Shown: positions 8,781 through 18,837, counted from the stretch's first letter. The stretch is 49,144 bases of DNA from an uncultured Francisella sp. (GCA_943914555.1 CALUCM010000010.1:1-49144); one strand, 5' to 3'. Numbers and translations are program-made. The notes: generated by a model not told the origin, from the letters alone.

Positions 8781-9263
8781 ATGAACAAAAAGATACATTT
8801 GATGTCCTTATATGCAATTTTATCAATAGTGCCTATGCTCGCTTATCCATATAATTTATCACCCGATCAGACGGACAAAAGAGAACAAGATCTGTCACAA
8901 TTTGTAGTTGTAGATCCAGATCCTGATAAAATGCTATTTATTGGCACAGATGAGCGTCATGCCGATAACTTTATAGAAGCGCCTAAAAATATCAAATATT
9001 ATCCTAATGGTGCAAGATCAGCTTGGGCCTATGCTTTTTTTAATCGTGATACCCCGCCTTTTAGATCTGGTCAAGTAATGGCAGCAAACATCTACTTCAC
9101 CTGTGATGGTCGTCAAAAGTTTTTAGGCGGTAGATTATATGCCGATTTCTCTCTGAAAAAGCTTTTATATCAAGATAGTGAAAAATCTGATTTAATGCTG
9201 GTATCTCCAGGAACTTGGAGTTTTAATCAAGAATATGCAGTGTGCCACTATCATAAAAAATAA
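8781..9263 (+). CDS. Small secreted protein, family B copy 3
   Basis: A 160-residue protein with a Sec signal (MNKKIHLMSLYAILSIVPMLA). The mature domain matches B copies 1 and 2: EQDLSQF, KMLFIGTDE, SAWAYAFF, YFTCDGR, PGTWSF and the terminal AVCHY, so both Cys are kept. AAGGA lies about eight bases before the ATG, the best ribosome binding site of the family. Unlike A copy 3 just upstream, this copy is intact. Function unknown; secretion to periplasm or surface is inferred from the signal peptide. Confidence 0.78.
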   Translation: MNKKIHLMSLYAILSIVPMLAYPYNLSPDQTDKREQDLSQFVVVDPDPDKMLFIGTDERHADNFIEAPKNIKYYPNGARSAWAYAFFNRDTPPFRSGQVMAANIYFTCDGRQKFLGGRLYADFSLKKLLYQDSEKSDLMLVSPGTWSFNQEYAVCHYHKK

Positions 9264-9418
9264 GCGAGTTTTATCAAAAACATGCGCCAATTTTCAGAGG
9301 CTTTAAGGTCAATTCCTGGCTTTTCATACTGTCTTAAATTTATCAAAATATTCTTTAAGAAAAATAAGCAAATTGGCGTTTTTTTAATTTGTGCTAATCA
9401 CGAAACTACCAAGAGCTT

Positions 9419-10078
9419 TTAATTGAACTTGCTTGATACTGATTGAATAATGTTTTTTAAATGCAATTGATCCTGGGCAAGAATAACGCCCTGTTTCTCC
9501 AATAGCTCTAAAGCTTGCTGGGTTCTATTCTGATCCATGCCTTTGCAGGCTGGCAAGTAAAGCACAATGGTCCAATTTTTATCAGCTGCTAATAACTGTT
9601 GTACTGTCTCACCGACGCAGTACTCAATTACTAGTCCCCCCACTATAAGCAAGCTAGCTTTTTTCACTTGTAACCACTCAATCAAGCCACTGCTGATTTT
9701 ACCTTGCACATCATGATAGCAAGCGCCCATGGGATGCAGATCATCTTCTAGGCCCTTATAAATGATCAAATCATATGCCTGAATTGATGGCAAACCCGGT
9801 AAAGACTCAAAACCCAGCATCCCTGGTACACAATGCAATTTCCAATAAGTGGCAATTCCTTGCGCATGAGTAAAGGATCGCCCATTTTGGCTATCATCAG
9901 TTGTGACCCAATGGGCACGTGGACTATGAGCTTCTTTACAACAAATACGGTAATCAGACAAACTAGCTTGAAAATTAAGCTCGCTCACAATGGAGAGGGC
10001 CCCAGCCACAGGTAACTCTTCCGGACACAATTCAGAAAAACTACATTGCGCATCAATTTCTATGGCTACTACAGTCAT
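9419..10078 (-). CDS. pncA: Nicotinamidase / isochorismatase-family hydrolase
   Basis: A 219-residue cysteine hydrolase. The catalytic triad of nicotinamidases is visible as Asp9 (IEIDAQ), Lys108 (IIYKG) and Cys154 (GLVIEYCVGET), and the cis-peptide region is GGLVIEY. The metal site is slightly atypical: the usual DWHP is KEAHSP here, with Glu at the Asp position; His82 is in LHCVPG. The enzyme should turn nicotinamide into nicotinate for NAD salvage. Its ATG overlaps the prlC stop by four bases, which suggests translational coupling. A divergent isochorismatase function is possible. Confidence 0.82.
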   Translation of the reverse strand: MTVVAIEIDAQCSFSELCPEELPVAGALSIVSELNFQASLSDYRICCKEAHSPRAHWVTTDDSQNGRSFTHAQGIATYWKLHCVPGMLGFESLPGLPSIQAYDLIIYKGLEDDLHPMGACYHDVQGKISSGLIEWLQVKKASLLIVGGLVIEYCVGETVQQLLAADKNWTIVLYLPACKGMDQNRTQQALELLEKQGVILAQDQLHLKNIIQSVSSKFN

Positions 10079-12102
10079 TTGCTTGTTTCTCTCTGGTATA
10101 AACCCAGTTGCTCTAGTAATGCTTTTGTTGTTGGCTCTCTACCAACAAAAGCAACAAAAGACTGATCAGCAGGGCGAGAACCACCACGGGATAATATTTC
10201 TTGCCAAAACCGCTGCCCCACTTTTTTACGGTCTTTTATCTTTCTAAACACGCCATAGGCATCGGCTGACAATACTTCTGCCCATAAATAGCTATAATAA
10301 CCTGCTGCATAGCTTCCTGAAAAAATATGGGTAAAAGCATGGGGGAATCGGTCATAGTCAGTCTGAGGTAAAACACTTAATTGCTGCTGTATCTCTTGAT
10401 AAATATCCATCCACGATCTCTCCTCTTGCAAATGAATACGTAGATCAAATAATAAGAAACTTAGTTGACGAATAATTTTTAACCCTACTTGAAAATTCCT
10501 AGCTGCAAGCAGGCGATCAAACAATGGGCGTGGAAGTGCTTCTTTACTCTCACGATGTTGTGACATCGCATGCAATACATCCCACTGCCAAGCAAAATTT
10601 TCCATCAATTGACTAGGTAGCTCTACTGCATCCCATTCCACCCCGCTGATTCCTGAGACATCAAGTTCTTTGACTGTTGTTAATAATGCATGCAAAGCGT
10701 GTCCCATTTCATGAAACAATGTCACAATTTCTTCATGCTGCAAATGACTTTTACCTTCTTGATCTGGCGGAGCGAAATTACACACCACGTAGACAATTGG
10801 TAACTGCAAGGTATCTTTCTTTTGCCAACGATTACAGTAATCATTCATCCAAGCCCCACCGCGCTTACCTTCGCGTGCGTATAGATCAAGGTAGAGCCCT
10901 CCAATTACTGTTTGATTTTTTAACAAATGAAAATACTTAACCGTTTGTTCCCATACCGGTCTTACTTCCTCAACAAAATCCACTTGATACAATTGCTTAA
11001 TTAATTGAAACAATCCACCAAGTACTGAAGAAAGCTCAAAGTAATTGGCTAGCTCTGCTTCTGAAAAGGCATAGCGTTGTTGACGAAGCTGCTCACTGGC
11101 AAAAGCGATATCCCAAGGAGCTAATGTCTTCATTCCCAATTGCTGTTGGGCAAATAGTGTTAATTCCGCAAATTCTTGCTGTGCAGCCTTCTTAGCTGGT
11201 ACTAATAATTGCTGTGCCAAATCCATAATCTGCTGCGGAGTTTTAGCCATTTTTTTTACTAAGGAAAGCTCAGCATAATGGGCATATCCCAATAAGCTGG
11301 CTTCTTTTTGACGCTTCTGCAAAATAGTACTGATAAGGTCCGTATTATCCCACTGCGGCTGATCTCCTAACTCACTAGCACGGGTGGCATAAGCATAATG
11401 TATTTTTTTTCTTAATTCTCGCTTATGCGCATGGCGCATAATAGCTAAATAAAAAGGCGTCTGTAATCCAACAAAGTAACCTGATCTATTACGCACAGCA
11501 GCAGCTTGCTTAAACAAAGCTAAAATGTCATGCGGGACACCTGCCAATTCTTGCTGCTCATCGATCCACAAACCGAAGGCATCAGTCGCATCTTGAACAT
11601 TCTGACTAAATTGACTTTCGAGTACGCTTAGTTCACTACTTAAAGTGGCTAGCTCTTCTCTTTTTTCTGGTAAAAGTTGTGCGCCTGCCAACTTAAAATC
11701 TTGCAGTGCTAAAGTAAGTACCCGCTGTTGCTCATCAGTGAGTTGATGTCCTTCTCTCTGCGCTAAAGATTGATAACGCTCAAATAAACGAAAATCTTGA
11801 GCAAGAGCAGTATAAAAATGGGAGATATCAACTACGTGCGCATTATAAGCGGCTCGCCAAGCAGGATGATCCTTCACTGCATTTAAATGCGACACCACCC
11901 CCCAGGCGCGTCCTAATTTTTCTAAGCTCTCATCTAAAGGAACAATAGTATTATCCCATGTAGCATCTTCTTTTTCTTGAGCCACCTGCTCAAGAGCTTG
12001 TTTCGCTTCCTTAATGAGACATTTAAGCGCTGATCCAATATCAGATGCTTGCATGCGCTCAAAATCTGGAACCGCACCCAGTTGCAATAGTGGATTAGGC
12101 AA
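10075..12102 (-). CDS. prlC: Oligopeptidase A (M3 family zinc metallopeptidase)
   Basis: A 675-residue cytoplasmic thimet-type peptidase, close to the 680 residues of E. coli OpdA. The zinc site HEMGHALH is near residue 470, with the distal Glu about 28 residues on. The start MPNPLLQLGAVPDF matches the family N-terminus (MTNPLL). It degrades short peptides, including cleaved signal peptides. It is first in a two-gene unit with pncA, which it overlaps by four bases. Confidence 0.95.
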   Translation of the reverse strand: MPNPLLQLGAVPDFERMQASDIGSALKCLIKEAKQALEQVAQEKEDATWDNTIVPLDESLEKLGRAWGVVSHLNAVKDHPAWRAAYNAHVVDISHFYTALAQDFRLFERYQSLAQREGHQLTDEQQRVLTLALQDFKLAGAQLLPEKREELATLSSELSVLESQFSQNVQDATDAFGLWIDEQQELAGVPHDILALFKQAAAVRNRSGYFVGLQTPFYLAIMRHAHKRELRKKIHYAYATRASELGDQPQWDNTDLISTILQKRQKEASLLGYAHYAELSLVKKMAKTPQQIMDLAQQLLVPAKKAAQQEFAELTLFAQQQLGMKTLAPWDIAFASEQLRQQRYAFSEAELANYFELSSVLGGLFQLIKQLYQVDFVEEVRPVWEQTVKYFHLLKNQTVIGGLYLDLYAREGKRGGAWMNDYCNRWQKKDTLQLPIVYVVCNFAPPDQEGKSHLQHEEIVTLFHEMGHALHALLTTVKELDVSGISGVEWDAVELPSQLMENFAWQWDVLHAMSQHRESKEALPRPLFDRLLAARNFQVGLKIIRQLSFLLFDLRIHLQEERSWMDIYQEIQQQLSVLPQTDYDRFPHAFTHIFSGSYAAGYYSYLWAEVLSADAYGVFRKIKDRKKVGQRFWQEILSRGGSRPADQSFVAFVGREPTTKALLEQLGLYQRETSK

Positions 12103-12295
12103 AAATCACTCCCTAAAACTAAAAAAACAGGCTGATGATCATACGCTTTAATATCGATTACGCCAAATGCTTCCTTCACTTAAGGACTAACCACTATGTA
12201 AGTCAACTAAGATTATGACAGAGGCCTTCGCAGAATGCTAAAATAGAGAAAGCTCACTTTGATTACTACATATCGCACGCAAGCCGTTATTACTC

Positions 12296-14179
12296 ATGCC
12301 CAATTTACTTGATAAAATCATTTATCCTAGCGATCTAAGAAAATTGCCCCTAGAAGATTTGCCTGAACTGGCAAAGGAAGTTCGTAGTTGTTTGCTGCAA
12401 AACATTGCGCAAAGTGGGGGGCATTTTGCCAGTAATTTGGGAACAGTTGAATTAACCATTGCCCTTCATTATGTCTTTGATACACCACATGATCATCTTG
12501 TCTGGGATGTGGGCCATCAAACTTATGCCCACAAGTTGCTTACCGGTCGAAAAGACAGATTGCATACCATACGACAACATGGTGGCCTTTCACCTTTCCC
12601 TAAAATTGATGAATCAATTTATGACACGATTGGTGTGGGGCACTCCTCTACTTCCATTGGAGTAGCTTTAGGCTTAGCTATTGCTGATCAAATAGATGGC
12701 AACCATTACCATTCGATTGCTGTTATCGGCGATGGAGCAATGACAGCTGGCATGGCCTTTGAAGCCTTGAATAACGCGGGACATCGTCCAGATTTAAACT
12801 TGCTAGTAATACTAAATGACAATGAAATGTCTATCTCTAATAATGTTGGCGCATTGCCTAAATATTTAGCAAGAAGTTTAATGCAAGATGTCAAAGAAGC
12901 CCTAAACACTGTGAAACTCAAAACTACTCCAGTACTGGAGAAAATTCCTTTGGCAATCAACACTGCGCAACAGATTGAAAATAAGGTCAGTCAACTATTA
13001 CATAAAACACGTTCTGGCTTATCACTATTTAATGACTTTGGCTTTCATTACAATGGCTTATTTGATGGCAATAATGTACTTACTTTAGTGAAAATACTGC
13101 GTCATTTGCAAACACAATCAGGACCGCAATTACTGCACATCCATACTCAAAAAGGCCGCGGGTTTGGTCCCGCCGAAAAGGATCCCATTGGTTTTCATTC
13201 AATTGCAACATTTGACATCAAACACCCACCTCAAGCTGCCGCAGCAGATTCTTGCGTCACTTACTCTAAAATTTTCGGTGATTGGTGCATTGACCAAGCA
13301 ATCGTTGATGAGCGCTTAATTGCCATCACTCCCGCCATGCGAGAAGGTTCAGGACTTATCGACTATGAAAAACGTTTTCCTCAACGCTATTTCGATGTAG
13401 GTATTGCCGAACAACATGCTGTCACCTTTGCAGCAGGATTGGCTTTGGGTGGTAAAAAACCAGTGGTAGCGATTTATTCGACATTCTTACAGCGTGCTTA
13501 TGATCAACTGATTCATGATGTGGCCATCCAAAAATTACCTGTGATGTTCGCCATCGACCGTGCTGGTATTGTGGGTAAAGACGGACCCACTCATATTGGC
13601 GCCTACGATATCAGTTTTTTGCGTTGTATCCCTAACTTAATTATTGCCACTCCATCTGACGAACGAGAGTGTCGGTTATTACTATCTACATGTTATCAAG
13701 CCAATATGCCATCTGCCATACGCTATCCTAGAGGTCAAGGTCCTGGAATAAATCCGGGAAATGATTTAACAACAGTAGCGATTGGCAAAGGCTTAATTAG
13801 GCGTTATGGCAAAAAAGTAGCACTATTAAATTTCGGTCATATGTTAGAAGCAGCTTTTGAAATTGGCGAGACAATCGATGCTACAGTTGCAGATATGCGT
13901 TTTGTAAAACCCATTGATGAATCACTGATTATAACACTGGCTCAAAACCATGATCATCTTGTCAGCTTGGAAGAAAATGCCATTATGGGTGGAGCAGGTT
14001 CAGCTGTTTTAGAAGTATTAGCCAAGCAAAAAAATCACCCTCCTATACTTATATTGGGTATCCCAGATGTTGTAACAACACATGGTGATACAGCGGATAT
14101 CAAACGAGATATTGGGCTTGATATGCCTAGTCTACTTAGGCGCATCTATCAATTCATTGGTAAAAGTTCACCGACATGA
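12296..14179 (+). CDS. dxs: 1-deoxy-D-xylulose-5-phosphate synthase
   Basis: A 627-residue thiamine diphosphate enzyme, the entry step of the MEP isoprenoid pathway (pyruvate plus glyceraldehyde 3-phosphate). The GDGAMTAGMAFEALNNAG box binds ThDP and Mg2+, and IAEQHAVTFAAG and DRAGIVGKDGPTHIGAYD are the pyrimidine-domain signatures. Length and domain order are normal (E. coli 620). No good Shine-Dalgarno stands before the ATG. Monocistronic and divergent from prlC. Confidence 0.96.
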   Translation: MPNLLDKIIYPSDLRKLPLEDLPELAKEVRSCLLQNIAQSGGHFASNLGTVELTIALHYVFDTPHDHLVWDVGHQTYAHKLLTGRKDRLHTIRQHGGLSPFPKIDESIYDTIGVGHSSTSIGVALGLAIADQIDGNHYHSIAVIGDGAMTAGMAFEALNNAGHRPDLNLLVILNDNEMSISNNVGALPKYLARSLMQDVKEALNTVKLKTTPVLEKIPLAINTAQQIENKVSQLLHKTRSGLSLFNDFGFHYNGLFDGNNVLTLVKILRHLQTQSGPQLLHIHTQKGRGFGPAEKDPIGFHSIATFDIKHPPQAAAADSCVTYSKIFGDWCIDQAIVDERLIAITPAMREGSGLIDYEKRFPQRYFDVGIAEQHAVTFAAGLALGGKKPVVAIYSTFLQRAYDQLIHDVAIQKLPVMFAIDRAGIVGKDGPTHIGAYDISFLRCIPNLIIATPSDERECRLLLSTCYQANMPSAIRYPRGQGPGINPGNDLTTVAIGKGLIRRYGKKVALLNFGHMLEAAFEIGETIDATVADMRFVKPIDESLIITLAQNHDHLVSLEENAIMGGAGSAVLEVLAKQKNHPPILILGIPDVVTTHGDTADIKRDIGLDMPSLLRRIYQFIGKSSPT

Positions 14180-14282
14180 TTAAAAAATAAACTTAATTTC
14201 TTTACCTTAAAATAGTCCAGTGGTGCGATGAAATAGCATATGATATATACTCAGTACATTATCATCATTAAGGAGCGCTAAA

Positions 14283-15347
14283 ATGGCCTTGGTATCATTA
14301 AGACAACTACTTGATCACGCAGCAGAAAATGGATATGGTCTGCCCGCTTTTAATGTGAATAATTTAGAGCAAATGCGCTCCATTATGGAAGCTGCACAAC
14401 AAGTGGGGGCTCCGGTCATTGTGCAAGCCAGTGCAGGTGCCAGAAAGTATGCCGGTGCTCCTTTCTTGGCTCATCTGATTAAGGCAGCCATAGAAGAATT
14501 CCCTGATATTCCATTAGTGATGCACCAAGATCATGGGGCCTCTGCTGCTGTATGTCAGCAGGCCATTCAATTAGGTTTTAGTTCCGTGATGATGGACGGC
14601 AGTTTGCAAGAAGATGCCAAAACGCCTGCAAGCTATGAGTACAATAGTGAAGTCACCCGCACTGTAGTACATTTTGCTCATGCTTGTGGCGTTTCAGTGG
14701 AGGGAGAAATCGGTTGTATTGGTAACCTAGAAACTGGTCTTGCTGGTGAAGAAGATGGTGTTGGCTCAGAGGGAAAATTGGATCAACATCAACTATTAAC
14801 AGGTGTGGAAGAAGCAGCAAGATTTGTTAAAGACACAGGCGTAGATGCCTTGGCTATTGCTATTGGTACAAGCCATGGAGCTTATAAATTTTCTCGCCAG
14901 CCGGATGATAAAATCTTGCGCATTGACCGCGTGAAAGAAATTCATCAGCGCTTGCCTAACACTCATTTAGTGATGCATGGCTCAAGCTCTGTTCCACAAG
15001 AATGGCTAAAAATTATCAATGATAATGGTGGAGAAATTCCGCAAACCTATGGAGTGCCCGTGACAGAAATTGTAGAGGGCATTAAAAACGGTGTAAGAAA
15101 AGTCAATATTGATACCGACTTACGTCTAGCCAGTACCGGAGCCATTCGTCGTTATATGCGCGAGCATCCAGCAGAGTTTGATCCGCGCAAGTATCTGGGT
15201 GCTGCTAAAGAGGCGATGAAAAACCTTTGTATTGAGCGCTATCTGGCTTTTGGTTGTGAAGGTCAGGCATCTAAAATCAAGCCAGTCTCACTGGAGCAGA
15301 TGGCCAAGCGCTATGCTACTGGCAAACTACAACAGATTGTCCAATAG
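14283..15347 (+). CDS. fba: Fructose-bisphosphate aldolase, class II
   Basis: A 354-residue zinc aldolase of glycolysis and gluconeogenesis. It begins MALVSLRQLLDHAAENGYG, as in the class IIB type found in many Proteobacteria. HQDHG carries the catalytic Asp and the first zinc His, VEGEIG the zinc Glu, IGTSHG and HGSSSVP the other zinc His residues. A strong ribosome binding site (AAGGAG, 14270-14275) is followed by a standard spacer. Monocistronic; it converges with radA after 39 bases. Confidence 0.96.
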   Translation: MALVSLRQLLDHAAENGYGLPAFNVNNLEQMRSIMEAAQQVGAPVIVQASAGARKYAGAPFLAHLIKAAIEEFPDIPLVMHQDHGASAAVCQQAIQLGFSSVMMDGSLQEDAKTPASYEYNSEVTRTVVHFAHACGVSVEGEIGCIGNLETGLAGEEDGVGSEGKLDQHQLLTGVEEAARFVKDTGVDALAIAIGTSHGAYKFSRQPDDKILRIDRVKEIHQRLPNTHLVMHGSSSVPQEWLKIINDNGGEIPQTYGVPVTEIVEGIKNGVRKVNIDTDLRLASTGAIRRYMREHPAEFDPRKYLGAAKEAMKNLCIERYLAFGCEGQASKIKPVSLEQMAKRYATGKLQQIVQ

Positions 15348-15386
15348 ACAACCATTTTGCAAAACAGTCTGAAGAACTAAATAGAT

Positions 15387-16760
15387 TTAACGATCCATCA
15401 GACACTCGCTTAATGCCTCATTCAAGTGATTAACCCCCCGAATCGTTAAGCGAGGAAAGCGTTTTTTATCTTTTGGCATATTCGCTTGAGGGATAATGGC
15501 GTATTCAAACCCTAGCTTCTCACCTTCTTTAAGACGTTCCTGACCGCGCTGAACTGGACGAATTTCACCCGACAAACCAATTTCACCAAATACCAGCGTT
15601 TTATGACGCAATGCTTTATTTTTAAGACTAGAGTAAATCGCTAGCACTACTGCCAAATCTGCTGCTGGTTCATTGATTTTGACTCCCCCAACCGCATTGA
15701 TAAAAACATCTTGATTAAAAATAGCCAAATGAGCATGTTTACTTAATACCGCTAGCAACATAGACAAACGATTAGTTTCCAATCCCACGCTTAGTCGCTT
15801 AGGGTTAGGACCTTGCGCTTGATCAACCAAGGCCTGAATCTCGATTAATAATGGACGGGTGCCTTCTTGTGTCACCAGTACACAAGAACCGATGGTATCT
15901 TCACGGTAAGATGATAAAAAAATGGCAGAAGGGTTAGATACCCCAACTAATCCTTTGTCTAACATAGCAAAAATACCTAGCTCATTGACTGCACCAAAAC
16001 GATTTTTAATAGAGCGGATCATGCGATAGTTTGAATGTGTATCTCCTTCAAAATACAGCACTGTATCAACCATATGTTCCAAAACACGAGGTCCTGCAAT
16101 TGACCCATCTTTAGTGACATGACCGATTAATAAAATACCAGTGCCAGTTTGTTTGGCATATCGCGTTAACTGGGCAGCACATTCACGTACCTGAGAAACA
16201 GAACCTGGCGCTGAATTGATTTCTTGTGCATATAAGGTTTGGATGGAATCAATAACCACAAACTGTGGTTTAATCTTGTGTAATTCAAATAAAATATGTT
16301 CAATATTGATCTCAGTTAATATGGGTACATGTGTTACATTAAGATGCATGCGTTTAGCACGTAGCGATACTTGCTGCGCTGATTCTTCCCCTGAAACGTA
16401 CAATACCTGCTGCCCTTGTTTGGTTAAAGAAGCCAATACTTGCAAAAACAAGGTTGACTTACCAATACCTGGATCTCCTCCCAAAATCATCACTCCACCT
16501 TGCACCAGACCGCCACCAAGCACTTGGTCCAACTCTGGGATACCAATGGGTTGTCGGGAAATAGACTCTGCACTGACTTCTGCAAGAGATTGCACTTCGC
16601 TGATAGTAGAAGACCATGCTTTAAAGCGTGCAGAATCAGACATGGCTTGTACCTCAATCAAGGTATTCCAGGCATCACACTGCGGACAACGCCCTTGCCA
16701 TTTAGTATATTGAGCACCACAGCTGTTACATTCATAAAGAGTTTTTACTTTTGTTACCAT
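15387..16760 (-). CDS. radA: DNA repair protein RadA
   Basis: A 457-residue RecA-like branch-migration helicase. It has an N-terminal C4 zinc finger (Cys11, 14, 25, 28), Walker A GGDPGIGKST near residue 90, the RadA-specific KNRFG motif near residue 252, and a C-terminal Lon-protease-like domain ending in the usual NHLNEAL. It promotes strand exchange during recombinational repair. Its start lies 29 bases inside the 3' end of xth, so the two repair genes form one unit. Confidence 0.96.
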   Translation of the reverse strand: MVTKVKTLYECNSCGAQYTKWQGRCPQCDAWNTLIEVQAMSDSARFKAWSSTISEVQSLAEVSAESISRQPIGIPELDQVLGGGLVQGGVMILGGDPGIGKSTLFLQVLASLTKQGQQVLYVSGEESAQQVSLRAKRMHLNVTHVPILTEINIEHILFELHKIKPQFVVIDSIQTLYAQEINSAPGSVSQVRECAAQLTRYAKQTGTGILLIGHVTKDGSIAGPRVLEHMVDTVLYFEGDTHSNYRMIRSIKNRFGAVNELGIFAMLDKGLVGVSNPSAIFLSSYREDTIGSCVLVTQEGTRPLLIEIQALVDQAQGPNPKRLSVGLETNRLSMLLAVLSKHAHLAIFNQDVFINAVGGVKINEPAADLAVVLAIYSSLKNKALRHKTLVFGEIGLSGEIRPVQRGQERLKEGEKLGFEYAIIPQANMPKDKKRFPRLTIRGVNHLNEALSECLMDR

Positions 16761-17538
16761 CGTTATCTATTTCCAGTTCATAATCAACTACCAATGGAGC
16801 ATGATCGGAAAACTTATTGTCCCGATAGACATGAGCCTGTTTGGCATATTGAGATAGGGACTTATTGGCAATATGATAATCAATGCGCCATCCAACATCA
16901 TTGGCATAAGCTCTACCTCGCTGGCTCCACCAAGTATAGCCAGGTATTTCAGGGTATAAGAAGCGCCATATATCATTGCCCCCTGATCGTAATATCTGAC
17001 TTAGCCACTCTCTTTCTTCAGGTAAAAATCCTGAATGTGTCTGGTTTGCTCGCCAATTTTTTAAGTCAATTTCTTGATGGGCGATATTCCAATCTCCGCA
17101 AATTAGCGTCGGTTTATCATGGTTTAATAAGGTCTGTAACAGAGGAAACAGAAGCTCCATAGCCCGAAATTTCACTTGTTGTCTTTGTGTACTATGACTG
17201 CCCGAAGGCAAATACAAAGAAATCAAACGAAAATTTCCATAATCAAACTGTACAAAGCGGCCTTCATTATCAATCTCTTCATAACCCACTCCTAATTGAA
17301 TCTGTTGGGGCTTATGTTTGCTATAAATGGCAACACCACTATAGCCTTTTTTTTGAGCACAATGCCATTGATAATAAAGGCCCAGTGGATTTTTTTCCTG
17401 TTCCGTAAGATTATGTTCCTGAGCTTTCAATTCTTGAAAACAAATAAAATCAGGGTCTTGCTTTGCTAAGTAGCACCACATATTTTTGCGCGCGGCAGCA
17501 CGAATCCCATTGACATTAAAACTAATTACTTTGACCAT
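16732..17538 (-). CDS. xth: Exodeoxyribonuclease III
   Basis: A 268-residue Mg2+-dependent AP endonuclease and 3'-5' exonuclease. Signatures in order: ISFNVNGIRA at the start, CFQELKA with the metal Glu, CGDWNIAH in the middle, and the C-terminal SDHAPLVVDY with the catalytic Asp-His. It acts in base-excision repair. It heads a two-gene repair operon with radA, whose start it overlaps by 29 bases. Its promoter region is shared with the divergent pyrE. Confidence 0.95.
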   Translation of the reverse strand: MVKVISFNVNGIRAAARKNMWCYLAKQDPDFICFQELKAQEHNLTEQEKNPLGLYYQWHCAQKKGYSGVAIYSKHKPQQIQLGVGYEEIDNEGRFVQFDYGNFRLISLYLPSGSHSTQRQQVKFRAMELLFPLLQTLLNHDKPTLICGDWNIAHQEIDLKNWRANQTHSGFLPEEREWLSQILRSGGNDIWRFLYPEIPGYTWWSQRGRAYANDVGWRIDYHIANKSLSQYAKQAHVYRDNKFSDHAPLVVDYELEIDNDGNKSKNSL

Positions 17539-17603
17539 TACTTTTTATTAAAATATGTTAGAATCTGACTATTTTAACAGTCTTAATACTTGAAAAACAT
17601 TTC

Positions 17604-18242
17604 ATGTCAGAATTGCAACAGCGTTTCTTAAACTTTGCCATTGAAAAAAATATGTTGCAATTTGGTCCAGTGGTAACTAAGGCAGGACGTTTGTCTCCTT
17701 ATTTCTTTAACGCTGGGCTTATTTATGATGGCGCTTCCTTAAAACAATTGGCTGATTTTTATGCCCAAGCAATTATACAATCTAAAATTAAATTCGATAT
17801 GCTTTTTGGCCCCGCATATAAAGGGATTACCTTAGTTGCTGCCACCGCTATGATGCTCTCTGAGAGAGGTTTAAATAAAAACTTTGCCTACAATCGTAAA
17901 GAAATCAAAGCCCACGGTGAAGGCGGTAATCTTATCGGTGCTCCTTTAACAGGTCACGTATTGATCATTGATGATGTGATCTCCTCCAGCCGTTCTATCA
18001 GAGAATCAATTTCCCTAATCCGCAAATCGGGAGCATCTCCTTGTGGTGTTGTTCTATCACTTGATCGGATGGAAAAAGGCAACGGTGAACTTTCTGCTAC
18101 TGCTGAAATCAGCCAGGAGTATGGAATCCCTGTTTTTGCCATTGCCAATGTACACGATTTACTTGCACTCATTCAGCAAAAACCCTCTTTACAATGTTTT
18201 CAAGAAGAAATTAATGCTTTTCGCAAGCGATATGGAGCTTGA
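17604..18242 (+). CDS. pyrE: Orotate phosphoribosyltransferase
   Basis: A 212-residue type I phosphoribosyltransferase (E. coli 213). The PRPP-binding loop is VLIIDDVISSSRSI near residue 120, and AYNRKEIKAHGEGG is the flexible catalytic loop. It makes OMP from orotate and PRPP in pyrimidine synthesis. It is divergent from xth and followed by a GC-rich hairpin. No attenuator or leader peptide is evident in the 65 bases upstream. Confidence 0.96.
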   Translation: MSELQQRFLNFAIEKNMLQFGPVVTKAGRLSPYFFNAGLIYDGASLKQLADFYAQAIIQSKIKFDMLFGPAYKGITLVAATAMMLSERGLNKNFAYNRKEIKAHGEGGNLIGAPLTGHVLIIDDVISSSRSIRESISLIRKSGASPCGVVLSLDRMEKGNGELSATAEISQEYGIPVFAIANVHDLLALIQQKPSLQCFQEEINAFRKRYGA

Positions 18243-18258
18243 ATAAAATCAAATGAAA

Positions 18259-18275
18259 GGGGCGCGTTACGCCCC
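18259..18275 (+). terminator. Hairpin between convergent pyrE and rseA
   Basis: GGGGCG-CGTTA-CGCCCC is a perfect 6-bp GC stem with a 5-base loop, 17 bases past the pyrE stop. The sequence after it is not a clear T-run (GCTCTACC on the plus strand, CTTTCATTT on the minus strand), so it is a weak or bidirectional terminator. Confidence 0.5.
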
Positions 18276-18333
18276 GCTCTACCTTCATCATCAGAATTGT
18301 GGAAAACTACTACAAACCCTTATTAAATACAGT

Positions 18334-18837
18334 TTATATCGCAACTTCATCTTGATTAAGTCCAGGCTCATCTTCATCATTTTCTACTGGAGATTCTCGC
18401 GTTTTTTCAGCATCATTACTCGCTGTAGCATTGCCATCTACGAACAACTTACTGGCGAATTCTTTGGCGTTACCTTGACTTAGACTCGTTAACAACATAT
18501 CTCCATTGGGCTGAAAACCGTTAGATTGAATCGAATACACGCCAAGACCAACCCCTATAGCAAGCATCATGGCAGCGAAAGATAAATTAAGACGTCTATT
18601 GCGAAGCGGCAATAAATGAGACCGAGACACAAGTATTTCTTTTTGTTGTCCTTGTCTCAATTCTCTAAACGCCTGACTATCCATCCACATACCAATACGG
18701 TGATAGTCCTGCCATTTCTGTTGACAAACTGGGTCTTGAAACAACCAATTAATGACCTGACACATTTCATCGTCCGATGAGATTTCTTCATCCATCAAAG
18801 CAGATATGTTTTCCCATTGTTGATTATGTTCCATCAT
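18334..18837 (-). CDS. rseA: Anti-sigma-E factor RseA-like protein
   Basis: About 167 residues. The N-terminal region (ISALMDEEI ... WQDYHRIGMWM) is the cytoplasmic RpoE-binding domain of RseA. One membrane helix follows (about residues 84-100, LNLSFAAMMLAIGVGLGVY), and the rest is a periplasmic, acidic tail. It should hold RpoE inactive until cleaved under envelope stress. I take the ATG at 18837, whose A is shared with the rpoE stop (TAATG) and which has GGAG at good spacing; ATG 18843 is an alternative. No rseB follows, so the C-terminal control differs from E. coli. Confidence 0.85.
   Translation of the reverse strand: MMEHNQQWENISALMDEEISSDDEMCQVINWLFQDPVCQQKWQDYHRIGMWMDSQAFRELRQGQQKEILVSRSHLLPLRNRRLNLSFAAMMLAIGVGLGVYSIQSNGFQPNGDMLLTSLSQGNAKEFASKLFVDGNATASNDAEKTRESPVENDEDEPGLNQDEVAI

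Noticed and set aside
9990..10247. Plus-strand frame opposite pncA and prlC
   Set aside because: Antisense to two conserved genes; no domain and no start signal.
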